Shown: positions 17,286 through 27,145, counted from the first letter of the stretch. The stretch: DNA of 63,399 nucleotides from Eubacteriales bacterium (GCA_030524455.1 JAUNGT010000015.1:1-63399), one strand, 5' to 3'. Translations and numbers: made by a program. Notes: generated by a model from the letters alone, not told the origin.

Positions 17286-17368
17286 ATCAGCAAATCCTTT
17301 CCGCATTGATGCTTCATTCTACCACCTCCGCGGCGGATGCGCAAGCCCGCCGGCAGAGGTAGGCTGAA

Positions 17369-17402
17369 GTAACCGTTCACTCCTGGCTGGCTGAACGGTT
17401 AC
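17369..17402. repeat. Small palindromic repeat (family member 1)
   Basis: An 11-bp perfect inverted repeat (GTAACCGTTCA / TGAACGGTTAC) around a 12-base loop. Bases 17374-17402 match 26 of 29 positions at 45887-45915, and the GTTAC..TCACTC theme returns at 62.1-62.6 kb, so it belongs to a dispersed family. There is no T-run, so it is not a normal terminator. Confidence 0.75.
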
Positions 17403-17458
17403 GTTCTGAATATTTCCCGCAATTATTGTGAACAATATCTTAATACGGAAGAAAATCC

Positions 17459-17487
17459 TTTATTTACCCGGTCGAGTTTGCTATAAT
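17459..17487 (+). promoter_or_regulatory. Putative promoter of the PBP gene
   Basis: A perfect -10 TATAAT (17482-17487) lies 17 bases after a poor -35 match, TTTATT (17459-17464). The start codon is 40 bases downstream. Confidence 0.5.
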
Positions 17488-17526
17488 GACGAAGGTAGTT
17501 TCCAAAACCAAGGAGGTTTTTATTGC

Positions 17527-20400
17527 ATGAATTATGGCAAAAAGAGTGTACATCGAAAAAAGAAGGCACTCCAGTCCACTTCCCGGCGTCTGGGGCACAA
17601 ATGCCTGCTCACCTTCACCAAGGTGCTGCTTTTGTTTGTGCTGGCCGCCGGAATTATCGGCATGTGCGCCGGACTGGGCGTTTTCAAGGGTATTATAGAT
17701 TCCGCTCCCACCATCACCCTGGAGGATGCGACGCCCACCCGGTACTCTTCCTTTATTTATGACAGTGAGGGCAATCAGATCGCCAAGCTGATCGCGGAGG
17801 ATTCCAACCGGGTGCCCGTCACCATGGACCAGATTCCCCAGGATCTGGGGGACGCCTTTGTGGCCATTGAGGACGAGCGTTTTTATCAGCACAACGGCAT
17901 CGACATCATGGGAATCCTGCGCGCCGGCGTGACTGCGATCCGCACCGGCTTCCAGCGCCAGGAGGGCGCCAGCACCATCACCCAGCAGCTGATCAAAAAC
18001 ACAGTGCTTACGACCTGGACCCAGGAAAAAACCCTGGGAGAGCGGGTGAAGCGTAAGATCCAGGAGCAGTATCTGGCTATCGAGCTGGAAAAGGACACCA
18101 ACGACAAGTCCAAAATCCTGGAGCAGTACATGAATACCATCAATCTGGGGCAGAATACGCTGGGCGTTCAGGCAGCCTCCAAGCGGTATTTCAATAAAAA
18201 CGTGTGGGATCTGTCCCTTTCCGAGTGCGCTGCGATTGCGGCAATCACTCAGAATCCCTCCAAATACAATCCGCTGACGCATCCCGAAAACAACGAGGAG
18301 CGTCGCGGCAAGGTGCTCAACAACATGCTGGAACAGGGCTATATCACCCAGACCGAGTATGACCAGGCCGTGGCGGACACCAGTGATCTTTACGACCGCA
18401 TCCAGACCGCCAACCTGGAGGTGGGCGGGGACTCCTCCGTGGATTCCTTCTATGCGGACGCGGTAAAGGAGGCGGTGACGGAGGATCTGATCGCCGCCGG
18501 CTATACGGAGACCCAGGCCTATGTGATGGTTTACTCCGGCGGCTTAAGCATTTACTCCGCCATGGATCCGACTATCCAGGCAATCTGCGACGAGGTAGCC
18601 TCCAATGAAGAGATTTATCCGGAGGGAACCCGCTGGCTGCTGAGCTATCAGCTCACCTACAAGGATCCGGACTCCGACGAGGAGGGCGGCATCGTCAACG
18701 TCAGCTCCGAGATGTTCCGCACCTACTATCAGGAAAACGGAAACAAGAGCTTCAACCTGCTCTATGACTCCCAGGAGGAGGCAAATCAGGCCATCGAAGC
18801 CTACAAGGCCGCCACTCTCCCCGAGGGTGCAAGCGTGATCGGAGAGTCCATCTCCCTGACTCCTCAGCCCCAGATTTCCCTGGTGGTGGAGGACCAGTCC
18901 ACCGGCTATGTGGTCGCAATGGTGGGCGGCCGGGGCACGAAGGAGGGCAACCTGACTTTGAACCGCGCCACCGACACGGTGCGCCAGCCCGGCTCTACCT
19001 TCAAGATCGTCTCCACCTATGCCCCCGCCCTGGACAGCGCCGGCATGACGCTGGCGGACGTGGAGGTGGACGGCCCCTTCAACTACGACAGCGGAAAGCC
19101 GGTTTCCAACTGGTATTCCAGCGGCTACCGCGGTATCTGCTCTCTGCGCGACGGTATCCGGGACTCCTTAAATATCGTCACCGTCAAGGTGCTGACGCAG
19201 ATTACTCCCCGGCTCGGCTATGAGTATCTGCAGAAATTCGGCTTCACCACCCTGGTGGACGGCGTGGAGAAAAACGGCAAGGTCTATTCCGATGTAAACC
19301 AGCCCCTTGCGCTGGGCGGCATTACCAACGGCGTCAAAAATATCGAGTTAAACGCCGCCTACGCCGCCATCGCCAACGGAGGCCAGTATATCAAGCCAAA
19401 GCTTTACACGATGGTCAAGGATCATGACGGCAATGTGATCCTGGACAACACAAGCACCCAGGGCACTCAGGTGATCAAGCCCTCCACCGCCTTTCTGCTG
19501 ACCAGCGCCATGACGGACGTGGTTACCTCCGGCACCGGCACGGCAGTCAACTTCGGCGGCATGAATATTGCCGGCAAGACGGGAACCACCTCCGACTACA
19601 ACGATATCTGGTTCTCCGGCTACACGCCCTATTACACCTGCACCACCTGGACCGGCTATGACAACAACACCAAGCTTCGCCAGGGCGCGGAGCGAAGCCT
19701 TGCCAAAAAGCTCTGGCGCGAGGTGATGTCCCGGGTTCATGAAAATCTGGAAAACAAGGCCTTCCAGCAGCCGGCGGATATTGTGGCTCAGACCGTTTGC
19801 TCCAAATCCGGCAAGCTTCCCACGGCACTCTGCCAGGGAACTCTGAAGACGGAATATTTTGCGGCGGACACGGTTCCCACGGAAACCTGCGACGTGCACT
19901 ATCAGGGTAAGGTCTGCGCCTACAGCGGGCTGCCCGCCACCGCCGTTTGCCCCTTCGCCGTGGACGGCACGCTGGAGATGCTTCCGGAGAATGAGCGGAT
20001 CCTGACCGGCCAGACGACCACCGAGGGCACGCAGCAGACCTGCCCCCACACCGCCGAATTTATGGCGACCCCCGGCGCGGAGGAGGTCATCGAACAGCAG
20101 CGTCTGGAGATGCAGCTCAAAAACAACGCGGCCTCCTACGAGACCATGCTGGCAAGCCTGCAGCAGCAGCTTCAGACGGCCACCGCCGACAAAGCCAACG
20201 CGGACGCCCGTCTGGCTGCGGCCACCGACGACTCCTCCCGCGCGGAGGCACAGAACGCCTCCAATGAGGCACAGAACCGGATCAACAGTATCAACGCCCA
20301 GATCAACCAGCTAAACGCTGCCCAGACAGCCGCTCAGACAGCTGCTCCCGCCGCCGCTCAGGGCGGCCAGGGCGCAGCGGATGACGGCGGGGAGGGATGA
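17527..20400 (+). CDS. Class A penicillin-binding protein (transglycosylase/transpeptidase)
   Basis: A 957-residue bifunctional cell-wall synthase. ATG 17527 follows AAGGAGG. After a basic cytoplasmic start comes one transmembrane anchor (VLLLFVLAAGIIGMCAGLGV, about 36-55). The GT51 glycosyltransferase domain shows the catalytic Glu in AIEDERFYQHNGID and GASTITQQLIKN. The transpeptidase domain has the active-site Ser in QPGSTFKI, the SxN motif SLN and the KTGTT box in AGKTGTTSDY. The C-terminal 100 or so residues are a Gln/Ala/Asn-rich, coiled-coil-like tail ending in a Gly/Ala-rich stretch. Such tails are common in clostridial PBP1. Own promoter and strong terminator. Confidence 0.95.
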   Translation: MNYGKKSVHRKKKALQSTSRRLGHKCLLTFTKVLLLFVLAAGIIGMCAGLGVFKGIIDSAPTITLEDATPTRYSSFIYDSEGNQIAKLIAEDSNRVPVTMDQIPQDLGDAFVAIEDERFYQHNGIDIMGILRAGVTAIRTGFQRQEGASTITQQLIKNTVLTTWTQEKTLGERVKRKIQEQYLAIELEKDTNDKSKILEQYMNTINLGQNTLGVQAASKRYFNKNVWDLSLSECAAIAAITQNPSKYNPLTHPENNEERRGKVLNNMLEQGYITQTEYDQAVADTSDLYDRIQTANLEVGGDSSVDSFYADAVKEAVTEDLIAAGYTETQAYVMVYSGGLSIYSAMDPTIQAICDEVASNEEIYPEGTRWLLSYQLTYKDPDSDEEGGIVNVSSEMFRTYYQENGNKSFNLLYDSQEEANQAIEAYKAATLPEGASVIGESISLTPQPQISLVVEDQSTGYVVAMVGGRGTKEGNLTLNRATDTVRQPGSTFKIVSTYAPALDSAGMTLADVEVDGPFNYDSGKPVSNWYSSGYRGICSLRDGIRDSLNIVTVKVLTQITPRLGYEYLQKFGFTTLVDGVEKNGKVYSDVNQPLALGGITNGVKNIELNAAYAAIANGGQYIKPKLYTMVKDHDGNVILDNTSTQGTQVIKPSTAFLLTSAMTDVVTSGTGTAVNFGGMNIAGKTGTTSDYNDIWFSGYTPYYTCTTWTGYDNNTKLRQGAERSLAKKLWREVMSRVHENLENKAFQQPADIVAQTVCSKSGKLPTALCQGTLKTEYFAADTVPTETCDVHYQGKVCAYSGLPATAVCPFAVDGTLEMLPENERILTGQTTTEGTQQTCPHTAEFMATPGAEEVIEQQRLEMQLKNNAASYETMLASLQQQLQTATADKANADARLAAATDDSSRAEAQNASNEAQNRINSINAQINQLNAAQTAAQTAAPAAAQGGQGAADDGGEG

Positions 20401-20421
20401 TACCTATCACAGAGCACTCTG

Positions 20422-20466
20422 AAAGGGGCAGTGAAAAATGAGAGATCATTTTTCACTGCCCCTTTT
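20422..20466. terminator. Bidirectional terminator between PBP and the sugar ABC cluster
   Basis: A 20-bp perfect stem (20422-20441 against 20446-20465) with a GAGA loop. The outer arms are A-rich and T-rich, so it can serve both the PBP gene and the convergent binding-protein operon that ends at 20473. Confidence 0.85.
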
Positions 20467-20472
20467 ATCCCG

Positions 20473-22203
20473 TTACATTGCTCCCAAATATCTATCGTAG
20501 GCCGCCTGCCACACACTCAAAAATGTCTGCAGTCCGGCCGCATCCAAATCCTGCTTAAACTGCTCAAACTCGGTATCCGCTCCGCCGTCTATAATCCATC
20601 TCTGCAGGGTTGCGTCCACTACATTATTAATCTGAGGCAGCAGCTGATCAATCTGGGACTGCTCCTCCGGCAAAAACCACACTCTGGGAGTCACAGCCGT
20701 ATACTCCTCCAATAGCTCCTTTTTGCCGCATGCCACCTGCTCATTATATAATGTTTGAGCATCTCTGGGATACTCCACAACCGTATCATAATAATCATTC
20801 AGGATAATATTGGGACCGCCAATCGTGGAATGCTCCCTCATCTGCCAAAACTCTGTAAAACCGTCCTTAAAAATCATGTTTCCATCCGCGTCTACATCCC
20901 AGCGCAGAATTCCATCTGCATCCTTCTTGTATACAAATCCTTCCGCTCCCCAATTCAGGGTCACAGAATTTTCCGGCGCATAACAATAATCCACAAACCT
21001 TGCAATCAATTCCGGGTATTCGCAAGCCGTTGTGATCATTGCCAGCGTCGTCGTTGACAGCTCAGATGTATTGCGAACAAAACCGGATTTTCCATTCGGT
21101 CCCTGGATTCTTGGCTGCGGAATATACTGTTCCAGAACCTCTCTGTTCGTAATATTTCCATCCCTTCCCCACGCCATAAAAGTACCGAGCATCGGCAAAT
21201 CCTGCTGCAGCTTCTGCTTATGAAGGCTCGTCCCGCTGGTCGCCAGCGCAAATGAATCAGGATTCAGTATCCCATCCACATAAAACTGATGGAACAGCTC
21301 TGCCGTTTTTTGAAAGGACTCCTGCACCGGCGTATACCCAATCTTATTATCCTTTACAAAAAGATGATTCGTAAAAGCATCCTGACTATTCAAAGGACCA
21401 TTTGTCACATCAGGCGTTCCATAACAACCGGAAACCCAGGCAAAAATATTGTCCCAGCCTTCCGCATAATCCCAGCTCAGCGGCCATTCATCCGCTTCCC
21501 CGTTACCGTTTAGATCTCCTGCCTCCTTAAAGGCATAAAGCATATCCGTCCATTCCTCCAGGGTATCCGGGACATCTGCTCCAATCTTTTCCAGCCACTC
21601 CTGATTGACATATACTCCACCAGGCGTACTGGTAAGACCATTCATCTCCTCCACCCTTGGAAATCCATACATATGTCCGTCCGGCGCAGTGCACATCGCC
21701 TTATATTGAGGTCTCTCCTCAAAAATTTTCTGTAGATTCGGCATATATTTCTCCACCAAATCCTCCACAGGCATAAACATCCCCGCATCCATATATTGTA
21801 ATACCTGTTCTCTGGTCACCCCTGACCAAAACACATCCGGCAGATCATTCGTCGCCAGCATCATAGCCACCCTCTCGGCTGAGCTGTTATTTGGCACGGT
21901 AATCCAGTCGAAGGTTACTCCGGTATCCTGCGTCGCTTTCTGCATCCATAGATTTTCATTTGGATTTTCCGGCTCCAAATCCGCAATTCCCTTATAAGCT
22001 TTCAGCTTCGGCATTGCTTCCTGATCCGTAACGATCGGATAACCGCTCTCCGCAAACCATGCTGCAGTCGCAGACGAATCCCCCTCTCCTTCGCTGACAG
22101 CCACACCGGAACCTGTCTCTGTCCCTGCATTTCCCGTGCCGCATCCTGCCAAGGCTACAACACCCATCACCCCGGCAAGCACCCATGCCATCTTTTTTCT
22201 CAT
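20473..22203 (-). CDS. Sugar ABC transporter substrate-binding lipoprotein (LplA-like)
   Basis: A 576-residue extracellular binding protein. The signal peptide MRKKMAWVLAGVMGVVALAGC has a lipobox with Cys21, then a Ser/Gly/Glu linker. The mature part has the family-1 solute-binding look of the large LplA/YtcQ group (TGVTFDWITVPNN, MLATNDLPDVFWSG, MYGFPRVEEMNG, YVNQEWLEKIG). GAGAGGTAAAACACA precedes the ATG. Last gene of its operon, after the two permeases. The divergent LacI regulator and the GH32 enzyme suggest that it binds fructo-oligosaccharides or other fructan pieces. Confidence 0.9.
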   Translation of the reverse strand: MRKKMAWVLAGVMGVVALAGCGTGNAGTETGSGVAVSEGEGDSSATAAWFAESGYPIVTDQEAMPKLKAYKGIADLEPENPNENLWMQKATQDTGVTFDWITVPNNSSAERVAMMLATNDLPDVFWSGVTREQVLQYMDAGMFMPVEDLVEKYMPNLQKIFEERPQYKAMCTAPDGHMYGFPRVEEMNGLTSTPGGVYVNQEWLEKIGADVPDTLEEWTDMLYAFKEAGDLNGNGEADEWPLSWDYAEGWDNIFAWVSGCYGTPDVTNGPLNSQDAFTNHLFVKDNKIGYTPVQESFQKTAELFHQFYVDGILNPDSFALATSGTSLHKQKLQQDLPMLGTFMAWGRDGNITNREVLEQYIPQPRIQGPNGKSGFVRNTSELSTTTLAMITTACEYPELIARFVDYCYAPENSVTLNWGAEGFVYKKDADGILRWDVDADGNMIFKDGFTEFWQMREHSTIGGPNIILNDYYDTVVEYPRDAQTLYNEQVACGKKELLEEYTAVTPRVWFLPEEQSQIDQLLPQINNVVDATLQRWIIDGGADTEFEQFKQDLDAAGLQTFLSVWQAAYDRYLGAM

Positions 22204-22277
22204 TGTGTTTTACCTCTCTTTCTCTATCCCATATTTTTTATGCTCATCGATTTCCTTCCCATCAAACAGGAAATCGT

Positions 22278-23171
22278 TCAGCCCTTGATCGACCCAATCA
22301 TCACACCTTTGGTAAAATGCTTTTGAATGAATGGGTATAATACCATCATTGGTACAGTGGATATAATAATGACACAATATTTCAGCTGATCTGCCCGCAT
22401 CATCCGATCTACCGTCTCCGTTGCATCTATCGGCAGTTCATTGGTAACCGTATTCAAAATAAGCAAGTCCCTCAGCACTGCCTGTAACGGCATTCTGGAA
22501 CGGCTGTTCAGATACATTATGGCGTTAAAATAAGAATTCCACAGTCCTACCGCATAGAAGAGTACCATTACAGCAATGATTGTTCCCGACACCTTCAGGG
22601 CAATGTGCCAAAAAAATTTCAAATCTGTACAACCGTCCATTTTGGCTGCCTCCAAAAGTTCCTCCGGAATATTCGTTTGGAAAAAAGTGCGCACTACAAT
22701 CAGGTTGTACACAGAAAGTGCTCCCGGCAGCACCATCGCCCACATCGTGTCAATCAGGCCTAATTGATTGACCAGCATATAAGTTGGCACCATACCTCCG
22801 GAAAAAAACATGGTAAACGTACACAAAAACATCACTGCATTACGTCCCCGCAAATCCTTTCTGGAGAGCGCATAGGCCCCCGGAATCGTCAGAAAGATAC
22901 TAATCACCGTTCCAACTGCTGTATAAAGGACGGAATTGGCAAATCCGGTAAACAGCTGTCCGTATTCAAACGCCGCCTTGTACCCCTCCAGATATATTTT
23001 TTCCGGATACAAAAGCAGTTTTCCGGTATTGACTACGGTGGGATCCGTCACAGATGCCAACACAATATAGTAAAGCGGATAGAGCATAACCGCCCCAATC
23101 AGTACCATAATTACAGTGTTCCCAATATGAAAAGCTCGATCCTCCAGGCTTTCCTTCCTCTTTCTTCTCAT
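22278..23171 (-). CDS. Sugar ABC transporter permease (LplC/YtcP-like)
   Basis: A 297-residue membrane protein with six hydrophobic segments. The MalG-type cytoplasmic EAA loop is visible as EELLEAAKMDGCTDLKFFWHIALK (ATPase contact). The C-terminus KHFTKGVMIGSIKG is typical of this subfamily. GAGGGAGAAAGAG precedes the start. It is 12 bases from the other permease and 74 from the binding protein. No ATPase gene accompanies the set, so a shared MsmX-type ATPase encoded elsewhere is expected. Confidence 0.9.
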   Translation of the reverse strand: MRRKRKESLEDRAFHIGNTVIMVLIGAVMLYPLYYIVLASVTDPTVVNTGKLLLYPEKIYLEGYKAAFEYGQLFTGFANSVLYTAVGTVISIFLTIPGAYALSRKDLRGRNAVMFLCTFTMFFSGGMVPTYMLVNQLGLIDTMWAMVLPGALSVYNLIVVRTFFQTNIPEELLEAAKMDGCTDLKFFWHIALKVSGTIIAVMVLFYAVGLWNSYFNAIMYLNSRSRMPLQAVLRDLLILNTVTNELPIDATETVDRMMRADQLKYCVIIISTVPMMVLYPFIQKHFTKGVMIGSIKG

Positions 23172-23183
23172 CTCTTTCTCCCT

Positions 23184-24110
23184 CTAAAACAGACTTGTCT
23201 CCGTCGTTCTCTTTGCAATCAAATTCGCTGTAACCAGCAAAATAAGGTTGATAACGGAATTAAACAGCCCTACCGCCGTGGCGAAGCTATACTGAGCGCT
23301 GCGGATGCCTGTTTTAAATACATAAGTTGAAATAATCTCACTGACCTCGAGATTCATTCCGTTCTGCAGCAAATACACCTTTTCATATCCAATACTCAAA
23401 ATGTTTCCAATCGCCATAATCAGCATAATAACGATCGTCGGCAATATAGAAGGCAAATCAATGTGCCATATTCGCTTTACGATTCCTGCTCCGTCAATCA
23501 TGGCAGATTCATGCAGCTCCGGGCTCACACCGGTCAGCGCCGCCAGAAAAATAATAGAAGAAAATCCCATTCCCTGCCAGATTCCTGAAGCGATATAAAG
23601 TGTCCTGAAATACTCCGGTCTTACCAGATACAAAGAATCTTTCGCCCCAAGCTTGTCAAATAAGCCCGTCAAAAAGCCGGATCCAGGAGACAAAAACAGT
23701 GTAATCATCCCCACAAGCACCACTACAGATATAAAATTTGGCGCATAGGTTACTGTCTGGATAAAAGACTTGAATTTTCTGTTTTTCACCTGATTCAGTA
23801 ATAACGCAAATATGATCGGTACAGGAAACGACCACAGCAAATTGTAAACGCTCAAAAGTATCGTATTGCGTAATGTCTTCGAAAAAATACTTGTCGAAAA
23901 AAACTGTTCAAAATATTTAAGGCCCGCCCATGGACTCCCCAATATTCCCATCCTGGGATTAAAATCCTTAAACGCAATCAAAGCCCCATACATAGGCTGA
24001 TAGCAAAACACAGCAATATAAACAAGTGTTGGCAACAGCAAAAGCCACAACTGCCAATTCTTTTTCAAATCTGTCCGCCATCCTCTTTTCCTTCTTCCAT
24101 TCATCTCCAT
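23184..24110 (-). CDS. Sugar ABC transporter permease (LplB/YteP-like)
   Basis: A 308-residue permease, first gene of the minus-strand operon. ATG 24110 (MEMNGRRKRG) has GAGAGGAG just upstream; an ATG two codons later is almost equally good, while an upstream open stretch to 24152 has no ribosome site. Six membrane helices are visible (first at WLLLLPTLVYIAVFCY), along with the typical GALIAFKDFNP segment and the EAA loop PELHESAMIDGAGIVKRIWHIDLP. Its promoter overlaps that of the divergent LacI gene, and both -35 boxes sit in a shared CGTTGACA motif. Confidence 0.9.
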   Translation of the reverse strand: MEMNGRRKRGWRTDLKKNWQLWLLLLPTLVYIAVFCYQPMYGALIAFKDFNPRMGILGSPWAGLKYFEQFFSTSIFSKTLRNTILLSVYNLLWSFPVPIIFALLLNQVKNRKFKSFIQTVTYAPNFISVVVLVGMITLFLSPGSGFLTGLFDKLGAKDSLYLVRPEYFRTLYIASGIWQGMGFSSIIFLAALTGVSPELHESAMIDGAGIVKRIWHIDLPSILPTIVIMLIMAIGNILSIGYEKVYLLQNGMNLEVSEIISTYVFKTGIRSAQYSFATAVGLFNSVINLILLVTANLIAKRTTETSLF

Positions 24111-24285
24111 ATTTCTCCTCTCTATTCCCTTATGAAATATTAACGTTTTCATTTTAATATTCTTTATATAATCTCTTTTTATTTCCTATTTTTGTCTTTT
24201 TTTCCTCATTTTCCCTATTTCTCACAAATTTATATGGTGATATTTTATTTGTTTTTTGCTTATTAGTTTTTCTTAAATGTTATCG

Positions 24286-24314
24286 TTGACATTTTCTTTA
24301 CATTATCATATACT
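24286..24314 (+). promoter_or_regulatory. lacI-type regulator promoter with overlapping operator
   Basis: TTGACA (24286-24291) and TATACT (24309-24314) are 17 bases apart. The -35 box is inside CGTTGACA, which recurs inverted at 24323-24330, so a LacI-family dimer could bind over either or both promoters. Confidence 0.65.
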
Positions 24315-24328
24315 CTAGATGTTGTCAA
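24300..24328 (-). promoter_or_regulatory. Promoter of the sugar ABC operon, overlapping the divergent one
   Basis: On the minus strand TTGACA (24328-24323) and TAATGT (24305-24300) are 17 bases apart. The two divergent promoters occupy nearly the same DNA, which implies mutually linked control. Confidence 0.6.
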
Positions 24329-24383
24329 CGTTAAAATAAAATGTTATTCTGAACGTGTACAAAGAAGGTATCGGAGGTAAAGA

Positions 24384-25403
24384 ATGGTTACAAGCAAAGA
24401 CGTGGCAAAGTTAGCGGGAGTCTCTCACACTACAGTATCCCGGGCTTTTCGCAAGGATGCCAAGATAAAAAAGGAAACCTATGACCGCATCATGAAGATC
24501 TCCAGAGAATTAGGATACGTCCCTAACCAGATTGCTTCCAGTCTGCGTCAGAAAAAGACTAAAAACGTTGGCATTATTATTTCGCACGGCTTCAACCCTT
24601 TGTTTCTGGATCTGACCCACTCCATCGAAACAGAATTGGCGCGGCACGGATATCGCCTGCTGCTCTCCTTTGACGATGGCGATCTGCAACAACAGCAGAA
24701 TATTCTGCAATCATTGGCAAGCGCTCAGGTGGATGTGATCCTTTTTACTCCCCTTGCAAAGTCGGAGGAGGATTTGGAACAGCTGCATACCTGGATGGTT
24801 CATACTGGCATACACTTTATTCAGCTGATTGGAGATCCATTTGAGGATATTACCAGCTTTAAATTTGATGATGAGCAAGGCGCTTATCTGGGCACCAGGC
24901 ATCTCCTCTCCAAAGGCCACCGCAACATTCTGCTGATTGGAGGAGTGAACCGGGTGAACGGTTACCTGCGCGCCTATGAGCAGCTGCAATACACACCGGC
25001 ATTTCCATACCGGGATCTGACCGGCTCCAACGACGCAGAAAGCTATTCCAACATCAAGGCTGCTCTGCTGGCCCAGAAACCCACCGCCGTATTTCCGGTT
25101 TCCACTTCGCTAAGCTACCTTACTTATGAAGTGATTGCCGAACTGAAGCTGCGAATCCCCGAGGATATATCCTTCCTGGCCTTTGATGATGAACGCTGGC
25201 TACAGCTGCTGCGCATCTCCGTCATCGGGCATCCCACACAGGCTTTGGCTTCCTCTATCGTTCGGGAAATCCTTTCCTATGAGGAAAACTCAGAGGAAGT
25301 TTATCCCTCTTCCACCAGCTTTAAGCCTTTTCTGCTGGAGCGAAGCTCTGTAAGAGCATTTAACGAAGAAACAAAAAGTTCTTTAACCGGCCCTGCAAGT
25401 TAA
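24384..25403 (+). CDS. LacI-family transcriptional regulator
   Basis: A 339-residue regulator. The N-terminal helix-turn-helix and hinge are canonical (TSKDVAKLAGVSHTTVSRAF, then ELGYVPNQIASSLR, residues 3-56). A periplasmic-binding-protein-like effector domain follows (about 60-325), with the usual NVGIII opening. ATG 24384 follows GGAGG. It is transcribed together with the GH32 gene 29 bases downstream and is divergent from the sugar ABC operon. I infer that it represses both sides until a fructan-derived sugar binds. Confidence 0.95.
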   Translation: MVTSKDVAKLAGVSHTTVSRAFRKDAKIKKETYDRIMKISRELGYVPNQIASSLRQKKTKNVGIIISHGFNPLFLDLTHSIETELARHGYRLLLSFDDGDLQQQQNILQSLASAQVDVILFTPLAKSEEDLEQLHTWMVHTGIHFIQLIGDPFEDITSFKFDDEQGAYLGTRHLLSKGHRNILLIGGVNRVNGYLRAYEQLQYTPAFPYRDLTGSNDAESYSNIKAALLAQKPTAVFPVSTSLSYLTYEVIAELKLRIPEDISFLAFDDERWLQLLRISVIGHPTQALASSIVREILSYEENSEEVYPSSTSFKPFLLERSSVRAFNEETKSSLTGPAS

Positions 25404-25432
25404 CCCAAAACCGCAAAAAGGAGAACACCCAA

Positions 25433-27064
25433 ATGATTCGAAGAGACATTTTATGTGAACACGATTACCTTCACATCCCCGTTATTCCCGGCGGGCAACG
25501 CTGCGAGCTCCAGATCTGGAACGGAGGCGAGCTGGTTCTGAGTCCCCTGTTGGCTCTGACTGACGAAGGCGGCGAATATTTTTTTCTGGACGTCAAAAGC
25601 CACCGCGGCCAGGTGCTGACCTTTTTTATTCCCGAGGACACTGGGCGTACTGAGCGTTGCCTTGCACGGATTGAATGCGGGCCCGCTCCTTCTCCGTCCA
25701 ATCCGCTCTACCCCGTCCTTTACCACGAAGCGCTGCGACCTGCTTTTCATTTTTCCAGTCGCCGCGGATGGCTCAACGATCCCAATGGTTTAGTTTACCA
25801 CGATGGTATTTTCCATCTGTATTATCAGCACAATCCGCTTGGGACGCCTCACGGCGGCGTCAACATTTGCTGGGGGCATGCCGTCAGCACAGATCTGCTC
25901 TGCTGGCAGGAAAAAGACGACGCAATCCGCCCTTGGGTAAGAGACTGGTCCATCGCCTCCGGCAGCGCCGTGGTAGATTATGAAAACAGAGCCGGTTACG
26001 GAAAAGATGCCATTATTGCCGCCTTCACTGTGCTTGGAGCGCCCAACACCGATCCCAAAAAGCCCGGCTATCCCAGCGGCGGACAGTATCTCGCAGCCAG
26101 CACAGACGGCGGGCAGACCTTTTTTCGTTTTTCCCACGAAGCCACCGTCCCCACCTGCAACGGCGAGGGCTGGCGCGATCCCCGACTGTTTTGGTACGAG
26201 GATCACTATGTAATGGCGGTCTACGAGACGGACGAGGATGGCAAAAACTGCGTTTCCTTCTATGTCTCGGAGGATTTCCATACCTGGCGGCGTACCTCCC
26301 GCAATGCCGATCTCTACGAATGCCCGGACATTTTCCCTCTCTCCGTCATGGACAGCACCGGAACAGAGCAAACCTTTTGGGTGCTGTACGGCGCCGACGG
26401 CATGGCCCGAATCGGAGCCTTCGACGGTTACCATTTCACCGAGTCCGGCCTCTCTAATCCACTGGACTACGGCAGCGCCACCTACGCCGGCCAGACCTGG
26501 AGCCATCATCCGGAAGGCAAACGAGTACATACCAGCTGGGTGCGCGGTATGGGCGGTGTCGGCGAGGATCTGGGCTATGAAAATATGCCTTTCTCTCAAT
26601 GTATGACGATCCCTGCCGAAATTTTTCTGCGTTATCTTCCGGCTGGTCTGACCGTCTGCAGAAGACCGGTCTCTCAGATTAAATCTCTTGTGCAGGAAAT
26701 CCTGGATGAGGATTGCTTCCTGCAAACTGTTGAAACCTCGCTGCCCATGCATCATCCGGCTCTTTACGAGGTACGTCTGACCGGAATCAATACACCGATC
26801 GCTCTGCGCGCAGGAGAACACATCATCCGGTTTGATTCAGAGGACGGGAAGCTTTCCTTCGAGAACGGACACAGCGTTCTTTTGAATCCGGGAGAACTCT
26901 CCTTCACCCTCCTTGCCGATACCACCACGATGGAATTCTGTTTTGCGGACAGCATTATGGCGACATACTCCATGTATCCTGAATTTATGAGCCTGATCGT
27001 AAAGGGAAGCTGTCGCGTACATTTTCGCTGTCATGCAGTCAAATCCATCTGGGATCGGCAGTGA
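25433..27064 (+). CDS. GH32 glycosidase (fructan/sucrose hydrolase)
   Basis: A 543-residue enzyme hydrolysing beta-fructosidic bonds (levan, inulin oligomers or sucrose). The five-bladed propeller carries the three family carboxylates: nucleophile Asp116 in WLNDPNG, Asp249 in GWRDPRLFW and acid/base Glu296 in YECPDIF. About 100 residues precede the propeller and form a beta-rich N-terminal domain like that of some levan/inulin hydrolases. A C-terminal beta-sandwich follows (ending near 543). No signal peptide, so it acts inside the cell on imported oligosaccharides. The start is supported by AAAAAGGAGAACACCC. It pairs with the LacI gene and the ABC importer to form a fructan-type utilisation locus. 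The exact linkage preference is not readable. Confidence 0.92.
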   Translation: MIRRDILCEHDYLHIPVIPGGQRCELQIWNGGELVLSPLLALTDEGGEYFFLDVKSHRGQVLTFFIPEDTGRTERCLARIECGPAPSPSNPLYPVLYHEALRPAFHFSSRRGWLNDPNGLVYHDGIFHLYYQHNPLGTPHGGVNICWGHAVSTDLLCWQEKDDAIRPWVRDWSIASGSAVVDYENRAGYGKDAIIAAFTVLGAPNTDPKKPGYPSGGQYLAASTDGGQTFFRFSHEATVPTCNGEGWRDPRLFWYEDHYVMAVYETDEDGKNCVSFYVSEDFHTWRRTSRNADLYECPDIFPLSVMDSTGTEQTFWVLYGADGMARIGAFDGYHFTESGLSNPLDYGSATYAGQTWSHHPEGKRVHTSWVRGMGGVGEDLGYENMPFSQCMTIPAEIFLRYLPAGLTVCRRPVSQIKSLVQEILDEDCFLQTVETSLPMHHPALYEVRLTGINTPIALRAGEHIIRFDSEDGKLSFENGHSVLLNPGELSFTLLADTTTMEFCFADSIMATYSMYPEFMSLIVKGSCRVHFRCHAVKSIWDRQ

Positions 27065-27097
27065 TAATGATAAAAGCTTTTTGAAGCATTGGACACA

Positions 27098-27143
27098 AAA
27101 AGGTGCTGTGAAAAATGAGCAATCATTTTTTCACAGCACCTTT
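27098..27143. terminator. Bidirectional terminator between convergent GH32 and GH43 genes
   Basis: A stem of about 20 bp with one bulged T (AAAGGTGCTGTGAAAAATGA against its complement at 27123-27143) and a GCAA loop, A-rich on the left and T-rich on the right. It resembles the hairpin at 20422. Confidence 0.8.
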
Positions 27144-27145
27144 GC

